Notes: generated from the sequence alone by a model not told the origin. 64,000 nt of DNA from JASHPR01 sp963739645 (GCA_963739645.1 CAVUBM010000059.1:1-64000), one strand, 5' to 3'. Shown: positions 29,363 through 39,672, counted from the first letter of the stretch. A program made the numbers and translations.

Positions 29363-30500
29363 CCAGCATGACCGTCGCGGTCGGGCCGGGGTGGGCGGCG
29401 GCCGCCGAATCCGGGCTGGCCGACGAGACCGGCCTGGCCACCGACGCGCGCGACCTGCTGGAGTTCACGCTCCCGCCGGAACGCGAGGCGCACGAACCGC
29501 CCGAGGCCCGGGGGATCCCCCGGGACGGCGTCGCGCTGATGACCAGCCGCCGGGCGGCCGGCGAGATCAGCCACCACCGGTTCACCGGCCTGCCGGGGCT
29601 GCTGCTGCCCGGTGACCTGATCGTGGTCAACACGTCGGCCACGCTGCCCGCGGCGGTGCGCCTCGCCGACGAGCGGCTGACCGGCCGGGCGGGCCCACCG
29701 GGCTCGCCGTGCACTTCTCCACGCCGCTGCCGGACGGGGACTGGCTGGTCGAGCTGCGCGAGGTCCAGGGCGGCACCACGGTGCCGTTCCGGGGCGGCTG
29801 GCCCGGGCAGGAGCTCAGGCTGCCCGGCGGGGCGGGGCTGACCCTGGGCGCGAGGTTCACGCCCCGGCTGTGGCGGGCCCGGCTGTCCACCGCGGTCGTG
29901 CCGTACCTGCTCCGCCACGGCGAGCCGATCCGGTACTCGTACGTGCAGCGGCCCTGGCCGATCGAGGCGTACCAGACCGTGTTCGGCACCAAGCCGGGCA
30001 GCGCGGAGATGCCGAGCGCGTCCCGCCCGTTCACCCCGGAGGTCGTGGCCCGGCTGGTGGCGCGCGGCATCACGTTCGCGCCGCTCACCCTGCACACCGG
30101 GGTGTCGTCGCTGGAGGGCGACGAGGATCCCTACCCGGAGCCCTACGACGTCCCGCCCGCCACCGCGCGGCTGGTCAACCTGACCCGCCAGCACGGCGGC
30201 CGGGTGATCGCTCTCGGCACCACCGTGGTGCGGGCGCTGGAGACCGCGGCCAGGGAACCGGGCCCGCAGCCTGTCTCCCCCTCGTCGGGGTGGACCGCGC
30301 ACATCGTGACGCCCGAGCCTGGCCACCGGCTGCTGGCCGTGGACGGGCTGATCACCGGCCTGCACGAGCCGCGCTCGTCGCACCTGCGGATGCTCGCCGC
30401 GTTCGCCGACACGGACCTGCTGCGCCGCTGCTACGCGGCCGCGATCGACGAGGGCTACCTCTGGCACGAGTTCGGCGACCTGCACCTGCTGCTGCCGTAA
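29353..30500 (+). CDS. queA: S-adenosylmethionine:tRNA ribosyltransferase-isomerase (QueA-like), one frame break
   Basis: The two halves join at a frame change near 29698. Together they make about 382 residues, near family length. Typical segments are LLPGDLIVVNTSATLPA, EAYQTVFGTKPGSAEMPSASRPFTP, LTLHTGVSSLEGDED and GTTVVRALET. QueA moves the ribose of SAM to preQ1-modified tRNA in queuosine synthesis. No other queuosine gene is nearby, and many actinomycetes lack that pathway, so a different substrate is possible. The start is ATG 29353 or 29359, overlapping the SDR stop. Confidence 0.85.
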
Positions 30501-30560
30501 GCCGCCACGCCGGGATGCAGCCCGTGGCGTCCGGGGAGCCGGGGTAGCCTGGGCGGCGCC

Positions 30561-31781
30561 ATGTCCAGTTCACAGACCACGCTGCTGGTGACCGTGACCG
30601 GGAGGGACCGGCCCGGCGTCACCTCCCGCCTGTTCACCGTGCTGGCCGCGCACGAGCTCAGCGTGCTCGACGTCGAGCAGGTGGTGATCCGCGGGCGGCT
30701 GGTGCTCGGCGTGCTGCTGTCCTGCGGCCCCAGCCCGGACCTGACCGCGATTCACCGTCAGGTGGCCGCGGTCGCCGCCGACCTCGGGCTGGAGGCCGAG
30801 ATCACGGCGGGCTCGGCCGAGCCCGCCCGGCGCCGCGGCAGCCTGCACGTCACCGTGCTCGGCCGCGAGCTCGCCCCGGCCGCGATCGCGGCCATCGCCG
30901 GGCGGATCGCCGCGAACGGCGCGAACATCGAGCGGATCTCCCGGCTGGCGCACCGGCCGGTGACCTGCATCGAGTTCGACATCTCCGGTGCCGACCCGGC
31001 GGAGCTGCGGCTGGCCCTGGCCCGCGAGTCGGCCGAGCGCGGGGTGGACGTGGCGGTCCAGCGCGGCGGCCTGTACCGGCGCGCCATGCGCCTGGTGGTG
31101 ATGGACGTCGACTCCACGCTGGTCAGCGGCGAGGCCATCGACCTGCTCGCGGCCCGGGCCGGGTGTGAGGCCAAGGTCGCCGAGCTGACCGCGGCCACCA
31201 TGCGCGGTGAGCTTGAGTTCGCCGCGGCGCTGCGCGAGCGGGTGTCCCTGCTGGCCGGGCTCGACGCCGCGGTGCTGGACGAGGTCCGGGCCGAGCTGCG
31301 GCTGGCCCCCGGCGCCCGCACCCTGATCCGCACGCTGCGGCGGCTCGGGTACCGGTGCGGGATCGTGAGCGGCGGCTTCACCCAGTTCACCGACGTGCTC
31401 GCCGCCGATCTCGGGCTGGACTACGCGGCCGCCAACACGCTCGAGATCTCCAGCGGGAAGCTCACCGGCAACATCACCGGCCCGGTCATCGACCGGGCGG
31501 GCAAGGCCGCGGCGCTGCGCGACTTCGCGGCCGCGTCCGGGGTTCCGCTGAGCCAGACGGTAGCGGTCGGCGACGGCGCCAACGACCTCGACATGATCGC
31601 GACCGCGGGACTGGGGATCGCGTTCAACGCCAAGCCAGCGGTCAGGGACGCGGCGGACGCCTCGGTGAGCGTCCCGTACCTGGACGCGGTTCTGCACCTG
31701 CTCGGCATCTCCCGCGACGAAGTCGAGACCGCCGACGCCGAGGACGGGGCCCTGGACCCCGGGCCTGCCGCCCGGACCTGA
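30561..31781 (+). CDS. serB: Phosphoserine phosphatase with N-terminal ACT domains
   Basis: 406 residues. Residues 1-165 hold two ACT-like regulatory domains (LLVTVTGRDRPGVTSRLFTVL and a second copy beginning LHVTVLGREL). The catalytic HAD domain starts at VVMDVDSTLVSGEAIDLLA (DxDST nucleophile motif), then GIVSGGFTQF and VGDGANDLDMIATAGLGIAF. This is the SerB layout of actinobacteria, last step of serine synthesis. The ACT domains would bind serine for feedback control. Confidence 0.95.
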   Translation: MSSSQTTLLVTVTGRDRPGVTSRLFTVLAAHELSVLDVEQVVIRGRLVLGVLLSCGPSPDLTAIHRQVAAVAADLGLEAEITAGSAEPARRRGSLHVTVLGRELAPAAIAAIAGRIAANGANIERISRLAHRPVTCIEFDISGADPAELRLALARESAERGVDVAVQRGGLYRRAMRLVVMDVDSTLVSGEAIDLLAARAGCEAKVAELTAATMRGELEFAAALRERVSLLAGLDAAVLDEVRAELRLAPGARTLIRTLRRLGYRCGIVSGGFTQFTDVLAADLGLDYAAANTLEISSGKLTGNITGPVIDRAGKAAALRDFAAASGVPLSQTVAVGDGANDLDMIATAGLGIAFNAKPAVRDAADASVSVPYLDAVLHLLGISRDEVETADAEDGALDPGPAART

Positions 31782-31785
31782 CCTG

Positions 31786-31815
31786 CCGCCCCGCCTCCCG
31801 GCTGGGCGGGCGGGC
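31786..31815. terminator. GC-rich imperfect hairpin between convergent serB and hppA
   Basis: GCCGCCCCGCC faces GGGCGGGCGGGC across a short loop in the 39-bp gap between two converging stops. Pairing is imperfect and no T-tract follows, so termination is plausible but unproven. Confidence 0.4.
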
Positions 31816-31820
31816 CGCGG

Positions 31821-34212
31821 TCAGGTGGCGGTCTTGCCCGCGGGCGCCTTCCCGTCCTGATCCGTGTCCTGGTCGGGCTCGGTCGCATCGCTGGCGGTGT
31901 CGCTGGGGGCGCCCGGCCGTGACGGCTGGGCTCGCGCTGGCCTCGCCGGGGCCGTCCGCGGCGATGCTGATGGACCGGCGCTTGGAGATGACCACGGCTG
32001 CGACGATGATCGCCGCCGCGCCGACCGCCACGCCGATCCGCAGGGGGTTGTTGTCGCTGTACTTCACCACGCTGGTCGCGATCAGCAGCGAGACCAGGTT
32101 CATGACCTTGATCAGCGGGTTGATGGCCGGGCCCGCGGTGTCCTTGAACGGGTCGCCCACGGTGTCGCCGATAATGGTCGCTTCGTGCGCCTCGGAACCC
32201 TTGCCGCCGTAGTTGCCGTCCTCGACCAGCTTCTTGGCGTTGTCCCAGGCTCCGCCGGAGTTGGACAGGAACACGGCCATCAGCGCCCCGGCCGCGATCG
32301 CGCCGGCCAGGTACGAGCCGAGCGGCCCGTAGCCGAACCCGAAGCCGACCACGATCGGCGCCAGCACCGCCAGCAGGCCCGGGGTGGCCAGCTCCCGCAG
32401 CGAGTCCTTGGTGCAGATGTCCACGACCCGGCCGTACTCGGGTTTCTCGGTGAAGTCCATGATCCCCGGGTGGTTCCTGAACTGCTCCCTGACCTCGAAC
32501 ACCACCCGCCCGGCCGCCCGGCCCACCGCCATGATGGCCAGGCCGGAGAAGAAGAACACCACGGCCGCGCCGATCATGAGGCCGACCAGGTTGTTCGGAT
32601 GGTCGATGGACAGGCCGAACGTTGACGCCGAGCTGAGTGCGGACTCGACCGAGGTCCGGAACGCGCCGAACAGCGCGGTCGCGGCGAGCACCGCGGTCGC
32701 GATCGCGATGCCCTTGGTGATGGCCTTCGTCGTGTTGCCGACCGCGTCCAGGTGGGTCAGGATCTCCGCGGCCTCGCCGTGGATCTCACCGGACATCTCG
32801 GCGATGCCCTGTGCGTTGTCGGAGACCGGGCCGAAGGTGTCCATGGACACGATGACCCCGACGGTGGTCAGCAGGCCGGTCCCGGCCAGGGCGACGGCGA
32901 ACAGCGCGATCGTGGCGTTGCCCGTGCCGAGCAGGAACGCGCAGTACACGGCCCCGCCGATGAGCAGCGCGGAGTACACAGCGGACTCCAGGCCGATCGA
33001 GATCCCGGCCAGGATCACGGTGGCCGGGCCGGTCAGCGAGGCCTTGGCGATGTCGCGCACCGGCCTGCGGCTGGTCTCGGTGAAGTACCCGGTCAGCAGC
33101 TGGATGGCGCTGGCCAGCACCAGGCCGATCAGCACCGCGAGGATGGCCAGCCACCGCGGGCTCCCGCCGTGGTGCAGGATCGCGAAGGAGCCCGCGCCGG
33201 TGACCCCCTTCAGCTGGCTGAAATCGGCCGGCAGGTACAGGAACGAGGCGCCGATCACCAGCACCAGCGAGATCAGCGCGGAGACGAAGAAGCCCCGGTT
33301 GATCGCGGTCATGCCGCTGCGGTCGTTCTTGCGCGGGGCGACGACGAAGATGCCGATCACCGCGGTGATCACCCCGCACATCGGCACGATCAGCGGGAAC
33401 ACCAGGCCCGCGTTGCCGAAGGCCACCTTGCCCAGGATGAGGGAGGCGACCAGCATCACCGCGTACGACTCGAACAGGTCGGCCGCCATCCCGGCGCAGT
33501 CCCCCACGTTGTCGCCCACGTTGTCGGCGATCGTCGCGGCGTTGCGCGGGTCGTCCTCCGGGATGCCCTTCTCGACCTTGCCGACCAGGTCCGCGCCGAC
33601 GTCAGCGGCCTTGGTGAAGATGCCGCCGCCGACCCGCATGAACATCGCGAGCAGCGCCGCCCCGAAGCCGAAGCCCTCCAGCACGCTGGAGGCGTTCTCC
33701 CGGTAGATGAGGACCACGACCGCAGCACCGAACAGACCCAGGCCCACGGTCAGCATGCCGGCCACGCCGCCGGTGCGGAACGCGATCCGCATGGCGGGCC
33801 GCTCGCCCGCCTCCTTGGCCGCGGCGGCCACCCGCACGTTGCCGCGCACCGCCAGCGACATGCCCAGGAACCCGACCAGACCCGAGAACACGGCCCCGAC
33901 CAGGAAGAACAAACTGCGTCCCCAGCGGACGGACTCGCCGTCAGCGGGCAGAACCAGCAGCACAAAAAAGATCAGGACCACGAAGACCCCGATCGTCTTG
34001 AACTGCCGCTGCAGGTACGCCGCCGCACCCTCCTGGATCGACTTCGCGATCTCCCGCATCTTGGGCGTGCCCTGGCTGGCCGCCAGCACTTCCCTGACCA
34101 GCAAGCCGGCCACGACGAGGGCGAGCAGCGCGACCACGCCCACGACGACAACCCACGTGAGGTTGGAGCCGGTCACGCCGACTGGCCCGCTCGCAAGAGC
34201 GGTGTTCGACAT
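31821..34212 (-). CDS. hppA: Membrane proton-pumping pyrophosphatase (K+-independent type), one frame break at the C-terminus
   Basis: About 796 residues with some 16 membrane helices. The substrate-binding acidic motifs are EKGIPEDDPRNAATIADNVGDNVGD and the last cytoplasmic motif GKGSEAHEATIIGDTVGDPFKDT. Lys in GNTTKAITKG marks the K+-independent class (K+-dependent enzymes have Ala there). The frame changes near 31910 in a GGGGCGCCCGG run; the corrected tail is acidic and ends GKTAT. The ATG at 34212 has a near-perfect AAGGAGGA site. It couples PPi hydrolysis to H+ export at the membrane. In Streptomyces the same gene follows the bldG pair. Confidence 0.94.
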
Positions 34213-34472
34213 CTGTCCTCCTTGACAGGGCACGCGCCGCGCGCGATGCAACTGCCCGGTGCTGTTTTCCTTGGGCGGCTGCCCAGTGCACTGTCTTCCA
34301 ACCAGGCGTGGGCAGCTACAACGTCCTCGAGGAGCGCCACCACGACAGTGCCGGGAGTCTACGCATCTGGGTCACTGAATGGTAATGCGGCCCCCCGGTG
34401 TGACGTTCATCCGACCCGCTGGTAACGCGGTCGCAACCGCCGGTAGACCGCCGGCAATCGGCGGTAATGCGG
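34213..34472. promoter_or_regulatory. hppA upstream region with three direct repeats
   Basis: This 260-bp gap carries GGTAATGCGG at 34381-34390, GGTAACGCGG at 34421-34430 and GGTAATGCGG at 34463-34472. The spacing is about 40 and 42 bp, close to four helical turns, which would put the sites on one face of the DNA. Between the second and third copies lies the imperfect inverted text CCGCCGGCAATCGGCGG. A regulator binding site is likely; which protein is unknown. Confidence 0.5.
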
Positions 34473-34838
34473 TCAAGACGGCAGTCCGACCGACGGCCAG
34501 CTCATCCGGATGCTCGTCCCCGCATCCGTCTCGCAGATCTGGACGTCGTCGGCGAGTTCGGCGATGACGGCGAGGCCGAATCCCTGTGGCCTGCCGGTGT
34601 CGGTGACCTCGACCTCGAACCGCCCGGCCTGGTCGGTCAGCGCGATCCTGACCGGCTCGCCCGGGCAGTGCGCCCGGTGGGCCTCGACCGCCCGGGAGCA
34701 TGCTTCGCCCACGGCGAGCCGCACCTCATCCAGCAAGGACTCCGCGACACCGCTGCGCCTGGCCACCGCCGTGGCCACGAGGCGCGCGGTACGCACATGG
34801 GCGGGCAGGGCCGTGAAGCTGACTTCAACTGTGGGCAT
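34473..34838 (-). CDS. RsbW-like ATP-binding protein, putative anti-sigma factor paired with BldG
   Basis: 121 residues of the GHKL-type ATP-binding fold. The N-box region reads LDEVRLAVGEACSRAVEAH, where the usual Asn is replaced by Arg, as I recall for the protein next to BldG in Streptomyces. The G-box region is TDTGRPQGFGLAVIAELADDV. Such a change questions kinase activity, so it may bind partners without phosphorylating them. It lies 17 bp after bldG in the same unit and ends in the third of the direct repeats upstream of hppA. Confidence 0.85.
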   Translation of the reverse strand: MPTVEVSFTALPAHVRTARLVATAVARRSGVAESLLDEVRLAVGEACSRAVEAHRAHCPGEPVRIALTDQAGRFEVEVTDTGRPQGFGLAVIAELADDVQICETDAGTSIRMSWPSVGLPS

Positions 34839-34855
34839 CTCGGGGGAGCCGGGCG

Positions 34856-35224
34856 CTACTTCTCCGACTTTCTCTCCTTGATGGCTTCGTCGACCGTGTC
34901 GTGAATGCCGAACACCTTCGTCAGGCCGGTGATCCTGAAGATCTTCAGGATGCGCTCCTGCGTGCAGACCAGGTCCAGGGAGCCGTCGTGCGCCCGCACG
35001 CGCTTCAGGCCGCCGACCAGCACCCCGAGCCCCGTGGAGTCGAGGAACTCGACCTTCTCCATATTCACCACGAGCTGATAGAAGCCGGTGTTGACCAGCT
35101 CGATCAGAAGCTCACGCAAGCGTGGCGCGGTGTAGACGTCGATCTCGCCTTCCACGTCGACGATCTCGATCCCATCCTTGGTGTGGTGATCCAACTTCAG
35201 ATCCACAAAATCCTCCAGCGCCAT
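34856..35224 (-). CDS. bldG: STAS-domain anti-anti-sigma factor BldG
   Basis: 122 residues. The sequence closely follows the BldG pattern: VEGEIDVYTAPRLRELLIELV, then FLDSTGLGVLVGGLKRVRAH with the phosphorylatable Ser, and ERILKIFRITGLTKVF. Streptomyces BldG is needed for aerial growth and antibiotic production; it acts by binding anti-sigma factors when unphosphorylated. The ATG at 35224 was chosen because upstream text is not family-like. It is divergent from the helicase gene. Confidence 0.94.
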   Translation of the reverse strand: MALEDFVDLKLDHHTKDGIEIVDVEGEIDVYTAPRLRELLIELVNTGFYQLVVNMEKVEFLDSTGLGVLVGGLKRVRAHDGSLDLVCTQERILKIFRITGLTKVFGIHDTVDEAIKERKSEK

Positions 35225-35371
35225 GCGGTCAGTGTCTGAGCGTGCAACCGGGCCCGAGCGGCGCCCGGCACGGGTAACGTTCCAGCGCGCATTCAATCAC
35301 GCTCTGACGTCATGTCTATACCAGATCGGTGTTCGAGGCACTCCCCCGTTGGCATGACACACTGAAAGCCT
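35225..35371. promoter_or_regulatory. Divergent region between bldG and the helicase
   Basis: This 147-bp gap contains a relatively AT-rich stretch (TTCAATCACGCTCTGACGTCATGTCTATACCAG around 35292-35324) with the palindrome TGACGTCA (35305-35312). It should carry promoters for both directions. Confidence 0.45.
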
Positions 35372-37727
35372 ATGCCTGCGGTGCCGCTACTCGCCGGATG
35401 CGAGCTGCCGATCCCGCCGAGTGCCGCCCGGGTCCTTGAGGCGGGCGCACGGTCGGGACGGCTTACCCATCTGGAGCAGGTCCAGGCCGCCGCGGGCCAG
35501 CGGGTCGACTGGCCCGACTGGGCGCCGCCGCAAGTCACCAAGGCGTTCGAGAACGTGGGTGTGCCGGGGCCCTGGGCCCACCAGGCCGCCGCGGCCGACC
35601 ATGCGGCAGCGGGCCGGAACGTGATCATCTCGACGTCTCCCGCGTCCGGAAAGTCACTCGGCTACCTGCTGCCCGCGCTGACCCAGGTGCTCGACGGCGG
35701 CACCGCGCTGTACCTGGCGCCGACGCGGGCGCTCGCCGCCGACCAGCTGCGCATGGTGAGCTCGCTGGATATCCCGGGCGTCCGGCCGGCCGTCATGGAC
35801 GGTGACACGCCGGCCCCGGACCGGGCCTGGGCCCGGGCGCACGCCACCTATCTGCTCACCACCCCGGACATGCTGCATCATTCGCTGCTGCCGCGGCACG
35901 CCCGCTGGGACGGGTTCTTCCGGCGCCTGAAGTTCGTGATCGTCGACGAATGCCATACCTACCGCGGTGTCTTCGGGTCGCACGTGGCCCAGGTCCTGCG
36001 CAGGCTGCGCCGGATCACCGCACATCACGCCGCGTTCCGCGGCGAGCGGACCGGCCCGGTCTTCGTGCTCGCCTCGGCCACGATCAGCGAACCCGAGACC
36101 TGCGCCCGGCTGCTCACCGGGCTTGACGCGGTCGCGGTCACCGCGGACAGCGCTCCGCGCGGACCGCTCACCTTCGGGCTGTGGGAGCCGCCGCTCACCG
36201 CGCTGCGCGGCGAGGCCGGGCGCCCCCGTCCGGCGCACGGCCACGGCCGAGGCCGCAGGGATGCTGGCCGACCTGGTGCTCGGTGGCGTGCCCGCGCTCG
36301 CGTTCGTCAGGTCCCGGCGCGGCGCCGAGGCGATCGCGCTCGGCGCGCGGCGCAGCCTGGCCGAGGCCGGCGCGGCCAACCTGGAACCCCGGGTCGCGGC
36401 CTACCGGTCCGGTTACCTGCCGGAGGACCGGCGGGCCATCGAGGAGGCGGTGCTGGCGGGCCGGATCACCGGCCTGGCCGCCACGCCGGCGCTGGAGCTC
36501 GGCGTCAACATCGGCGGCCTCGACGCGGTGCTGGTCGCTGGATGGCCCGGGACCAGGGCCGCCCTCTGGCAGCAGGCCGGGCGAGCCGGACGCGAAGGCC
36601 GCGGCGCGGTCGCGATCCTGATCGCCCGCGACGACCCGCTGGACACCTATCTGGTGCACCATCCTGAGGCCCTGCTCAACCGGCCGGTCGAGGCCACCGT
36701 GCTCGATCCGGGCAACCCGTACGTGCTGGCCCCGCACCTGTGCGCGGCCGCCGCGGAACTGTCACTGACCGACGCGGACATCGACCTGTTCGGCATGGCC
36801 GCGGCGGCCGTCGTGGACGACCTGAGCCGCCGGGGGATGCTGCGGCCCAGGAAGACCCCGGACGGAACCAGGTGGTGCTGGACGCGCAGCGGCCGGACCG
36901 CGATGACCGGCCTGCGCGGGACCGGGGGCCAGGCGGTGCGCATCGTGGAGGCCTCGACCGGCCGGCTGGTCGGCACCATGGACGAGCCGTCCGCGCACGT
37001 GCTGGCGCACACCGGCGCGGTCTACCCGCATCAGGGCGAGATGTACCTGGTGACCGAGCTTGACCTGGACAGCTGCGTCGCGCTGGTCGAGGCCGGCGAT
37101 CCCGGATACGCGACGTCGGCGCGGGAACTGACCGGGGTCGAGGTGGCCGCGACGCTGCGCCGGGAAGCCTGGGGCGACGCCGAGGTCGGTTTTGGCGACG
37201 TCCTGGTGACCCGCCAGGTGGTCTCCTACGTCCGCCGCCGCCTCGATACCGGGCAGCCGCTGGCGTGGTGCCGCTGGACCTCCCGCCGCGCACGCTGCGC
37301 ACCCGGGCGGTGTGGTGGACGATCTCACCCAGCCAGCGGAACGCCCTGGCCAGCGCGGGCGTAGACCTCGCGGGCGCCGCGCACGCGGCCGAGCACGCGT
37401 CGATCGGGCTGCTCCCGCTGGTCGCCTCGTGCGACCGCTGGGACGTCGGCGGCGTGTCCACCGACTACCATCCGGCCACCGGCCGGGCTGACCGTGTTCG
37501 TGTACGACGGGCACGACGGAGGGGCGGGCTTTGCCGAGCGCGGATTCCGCGCCGCCCGTGATTGGCTGCGTGCATCTGCGGATGCAATTGCGTCGTGTGA
37601 GTGCAGCGCCGGATGCCCTTCCTGTATCCAGTCACCGAAGTGCGGGAATGGCAACGAGCCACTGTCCAAGCAAGGCGCGGTGATCCTTCTGGAATGCCTT
37701 CTCAGCGGGGCGGCCGCCGGATCCTAG
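35372..37727 (+). CDS. DEAD/DEAH-box superfamily 2 helicase with C-terminal Cys cluster (three frame breaks)
   Basis: About 784 residues. Motif I is TSPASGKSLGYLLPAL, motif II VIVDECHTYRGVFGSHV, motif III ASATISEP, and later motifs TPALELGVNIGGLDAV and QAGRAGREG. The C-terminus has a metal-site-like CECSAGCPSCIQSPKCGN, characteristic of DUF1998-containing helicases. Frames change near 36215, 37265 and 37487. In Streptomyces a helicase of this kind lies divergent from bldG, and the same is seen here. It probably works in DNA repair; no partner gene is visible. Confidence 0.9.
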
Positions 37728-37825
37728 GCCGGGCTGCGGTCCACAGACCCAGCAGAATTGCTGGTCATGGACGTGATGTGCGTCACGCACGTGCGCCTGG
37801 CACTGGCTTTCATGAGATGAAAAGA

Positions 37826-37860
37826 GGCGACCCCCGCCGGGGGGGAGAGCGGGGGTCGCC
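37826..37860. terminator. 12-bp GC hairpin after the helicase gene
   Basis: GGCGACCCCCGC (37826-37837) pairs perfectly with GCGGGGGTCGCC (37849-37860) around an 11-nt loop. It lies about 100 bp after the helicase stop. It is preceded by GATGAAAAGA, so on the reverse strand a T-rich tract follows the stem. Confidence 0.8.
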
Positions 37861-37991
37861 GTGCGGTCCGGCCCCGGGGGGGCAGAGCCGGTCCCGTCAC
37901 CCATGAAAGCCTACGTGCAGCGAGCCAAAGTTACCAGCCGGTCATGCGGAGTAAACCTAGAACTTGTTACATTCCCCTATGCTGCCGGATC

Positions 37992-38765
37992 GTGGGCAGT
38001 TCCGTCGAGGCCGATGGCACAATTGCGGCCGCATTCTTTGACCTGGACAAAACGATCATCTCACGGTCGAGCGCGCTGGCGTTCGGCCCGTCGTTCTACC
38101 GCCACGGCCTGATCACTCGCGCCGACGCCGTCCGCTCCGCAGTGGCGCAGCTGCTGTTCCGGCTCAGCGGCGCCGACCACCAGCGGATGGAACGCATCCG
38201 TGCCCAGGTGAGCGAGCTGTGCCGGGGGTGGCCTGCGGACCGGGTGAGCGAGATCGTCAGCCGGCACCTGGACGAGATCATCCTCCCGCTCGTGTACGCC
38301 GACGCCCAGTGGCTGATCGCGGCGCACGGCCGCGCCGGGCAGGACGTCATCATCGTGTCCACATCGGGCCAGGAGATGGTGGGGCCGATCGGGAACCTGC
38401 TCGGCGCGTCCGAGGTCATCGCGACCCGGATGGAGGTCGCCGACGGGCGCTACACCGGGGAGATGGAGTTCTGGGCCTACGGCGAGGCCAAGGCGAGCCG
38501 GGTCCGGGAGCTGGCCGGCCTGCGCGGTTACCGGCTCAGGGACTGCTACGCGTACAGCGACTCCATCACCGACCTGCCGCTGCTGGAGGCCGTGGGCCAT
38601 CCGCGGGTCGTGAATCCGGACCGCGCGCTCAGGAGAATCGCCCGGATGAGGCAATGGCCGGTGCTGGCGTTCAGCGCGCGATCTGGCTGCGCCGAATCCG
38701 AGCTGCTGGCCGCGGCGACCCCGGCCGCCGGATCGAGGGGCAGCCTGCCTGCTCAGGACATGTGA
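37992..38765 (+). CDS. HAD-superfamily (IB) phosphatase
   Basis: About 257 residues. The nucleophile motif is AAFFDLDKTIIS (DxDKT). Later come VIIVSTSGQEM, a conserved Lys in GEAKASRVREL, and SDSITDLPLLEAVGHPRVVNPD, which is the metal-binding motif with the SerB-like tail. This is the SerB/HAD-IB group found widely in actinomycetes; the substrate is unknown. The GTG at 37992 is preferred over ATG 37944, whose leader is Cys-rich and unlike the family. It ends 422 bp before the next gene. Confidence 0.85.
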   Translation: MGSSVEADGTIAAAFFDLDKTIISRSSALAFGPSFYRHGLITRADAVRSAVAQLLFRLSGADHQRMERIRAQVSELCRGWPADRVSEIVSRHLDEIILPLVYADAQWLIAAHGRAGQDVIIVSTSGQEMVGPIGNLLGASEVIATRMEVADGRYTGEMEFWAYGEAKASRVRELAGLRGYRLRDCYAYSDSITDLPLLEAVGHPRVVNPDRALRRIARMRQWPVLAFSARSGCAESELLAAATPAAGSRGSLPAQDM

Positions 38766-39187
38766 ACAGGGAAATCGATCGAGATCACGAATTGGTCACG
38801 CCTAGGGCTTCACAAGGCCGCGGATCCGTCGTAGAAAGGGGTCACGGACAACAGGTCCGGACACGGCAACCTGGTACCCACGCGCGACCAGCCGCGGGAG
38901 GCGTGCCGTGCAGGCAAGCTCGGCAGGCAGCGCCGGGAGGCGCACTGAGGGCGGGCCCGCTCGGCAGAGAAGGTGCACGCTTGGTAGCCAGGACTTGACG
39001 TGGCAGGCGGCGGCGCCCCGTATGGGGCGCCGTTCGCGTTTTGTCCCCTCTAATTCGCGAAGTCGCCACATCTCGCGAAGAATCCGTCGCAATCAACGTC
39101 CCGCCACGCCAGAGTGGATGCGGTGCGAACGTCGCGATGGGGCATGAGCGAGACTTGTTGCGACAGCCTGAGAAGGGGAGAGCATTA
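38766..39187. other. 422-bp gene-free stretch with possible structured RNA
   Basis: No open frame here has normal composition. From about 38810 to 39000 the text is full of short inverted pairs (for example GGTCCGGAC and CCGCGG) and ends in a strong factor-independent terminator at 39011-39032. This could be the long 3' end of the phosphatase mRNA or a separate small RNA. The segment 39040-39187 is less GC-rich and probably carries the promoter of the holin-family gene. Confidence 0.35.
39011..39032 (+). terminator. Rho-independent terminator
   Basis: A 9-bp perfect stem CGGCGCCCC-GTAT-GGGGCGCCG is followed by TTCGCGTTTTG, a T-rich tail that is rare in this GC-rich sequence. It ends rightward transcripts. 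Confidence 0.85.
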
Positions 39188-39634
39188 ATGGCCGAACCCG
39201 CAGTCAAGCCCGGAGCTGACGGCGACCGCGACCAATCCATCGGCAGCCTGGTATCCCTGGCCATCACCGACGTTTCCAAGCTGTTCAAGGCGGAGCTCGA
39301 CCTGGCCAAGCTGGAGCTCAAAGACGACGTGCGCCGGGTCGGCATCGGCGGGGCGCTGCTCGGGATCGCAGCGTTCGTGGGCTGCCTCATCCTCGTGCTC
39401 CTGTGCTTCGCGTACGCCTACGGCCTGATCGCGGCCGGCATCTGGGCCTGGGCCGCGTTCCTGATCGTCGCGGGCACCTGCGTGCTCCTGGCCGCGCTGG
39501 CCGTTCTCATCGGGTACCTGAAGTTCCGCGGGATCAGTGGCCTGCGCCGGACCCGGCAGACGGTGCAGGAAGACCTCACGCTGCTCAAGCGGGATGACGG
39601 AGTGCCCTCTTCGCCCACGCCCGGTACCGGATGA
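39188..39634 (+). CDS. Phage-holin-superfamily (Phage_holin_3_6) membrane protein
   Basis: 148 residues. An amphipathic helical start (SLVSLAITDVSKLFKAELDLAKLELKDDVRR) leads into two hydrophobic helices (GGALLGIAAFVGCLILVLLCF and AAFLIVAGTCVLLAALAVLIG) and a basic tail. This is a common actinobacterial membrane protein whose job is not known; the holin name comes only from fold similarity. The ATG at 39188 has GGGGAG about 10 bases upstream. Confidence 0.85.
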   Translation: MAEPAVKPGADGDRDQSIGSLVSLAITDVSKLFKAELDLAKLELKDDVRRVGIGGALLGIAAFVGCLILVLLCFAYAYGLIAAGIWAWAAFLIVAGTCVLLAALAVLIGYLKFRGISGLRRTRQTVQEDLTLLKRDDGVPSSPTPGTG

Positions 39635-39672
39635 GCCCGGGATGACCACCCAGGTAACCAGGGGATGAGCAG

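Noticed and set aside
32752..34425. 557-codon open frame on the + strand opposite hppA
   Set aside because: Antisense of hppA; the product is almost all Gln, Asp, His, Arg and Gly and has no domain.
38820..39010. tRNA, tmRNA, RNase P RNA or a known riboswitch in the structured stretch
   Set aside because: None of the conserved cores of these RNAs could be found by eye.
38908..39147. 79-codon + strand frame in the gene-free stretch
   Set aside because: It is Arg/Ser-rich, lacks a ribosome site and runs through the terminator hairpin at 39011-39032.
39188..39634. Prophage remnant because of the holin-family name
   Set aside because: This family is a common chromosomal membrane protein in actinomycetes and no other phage gene is near.
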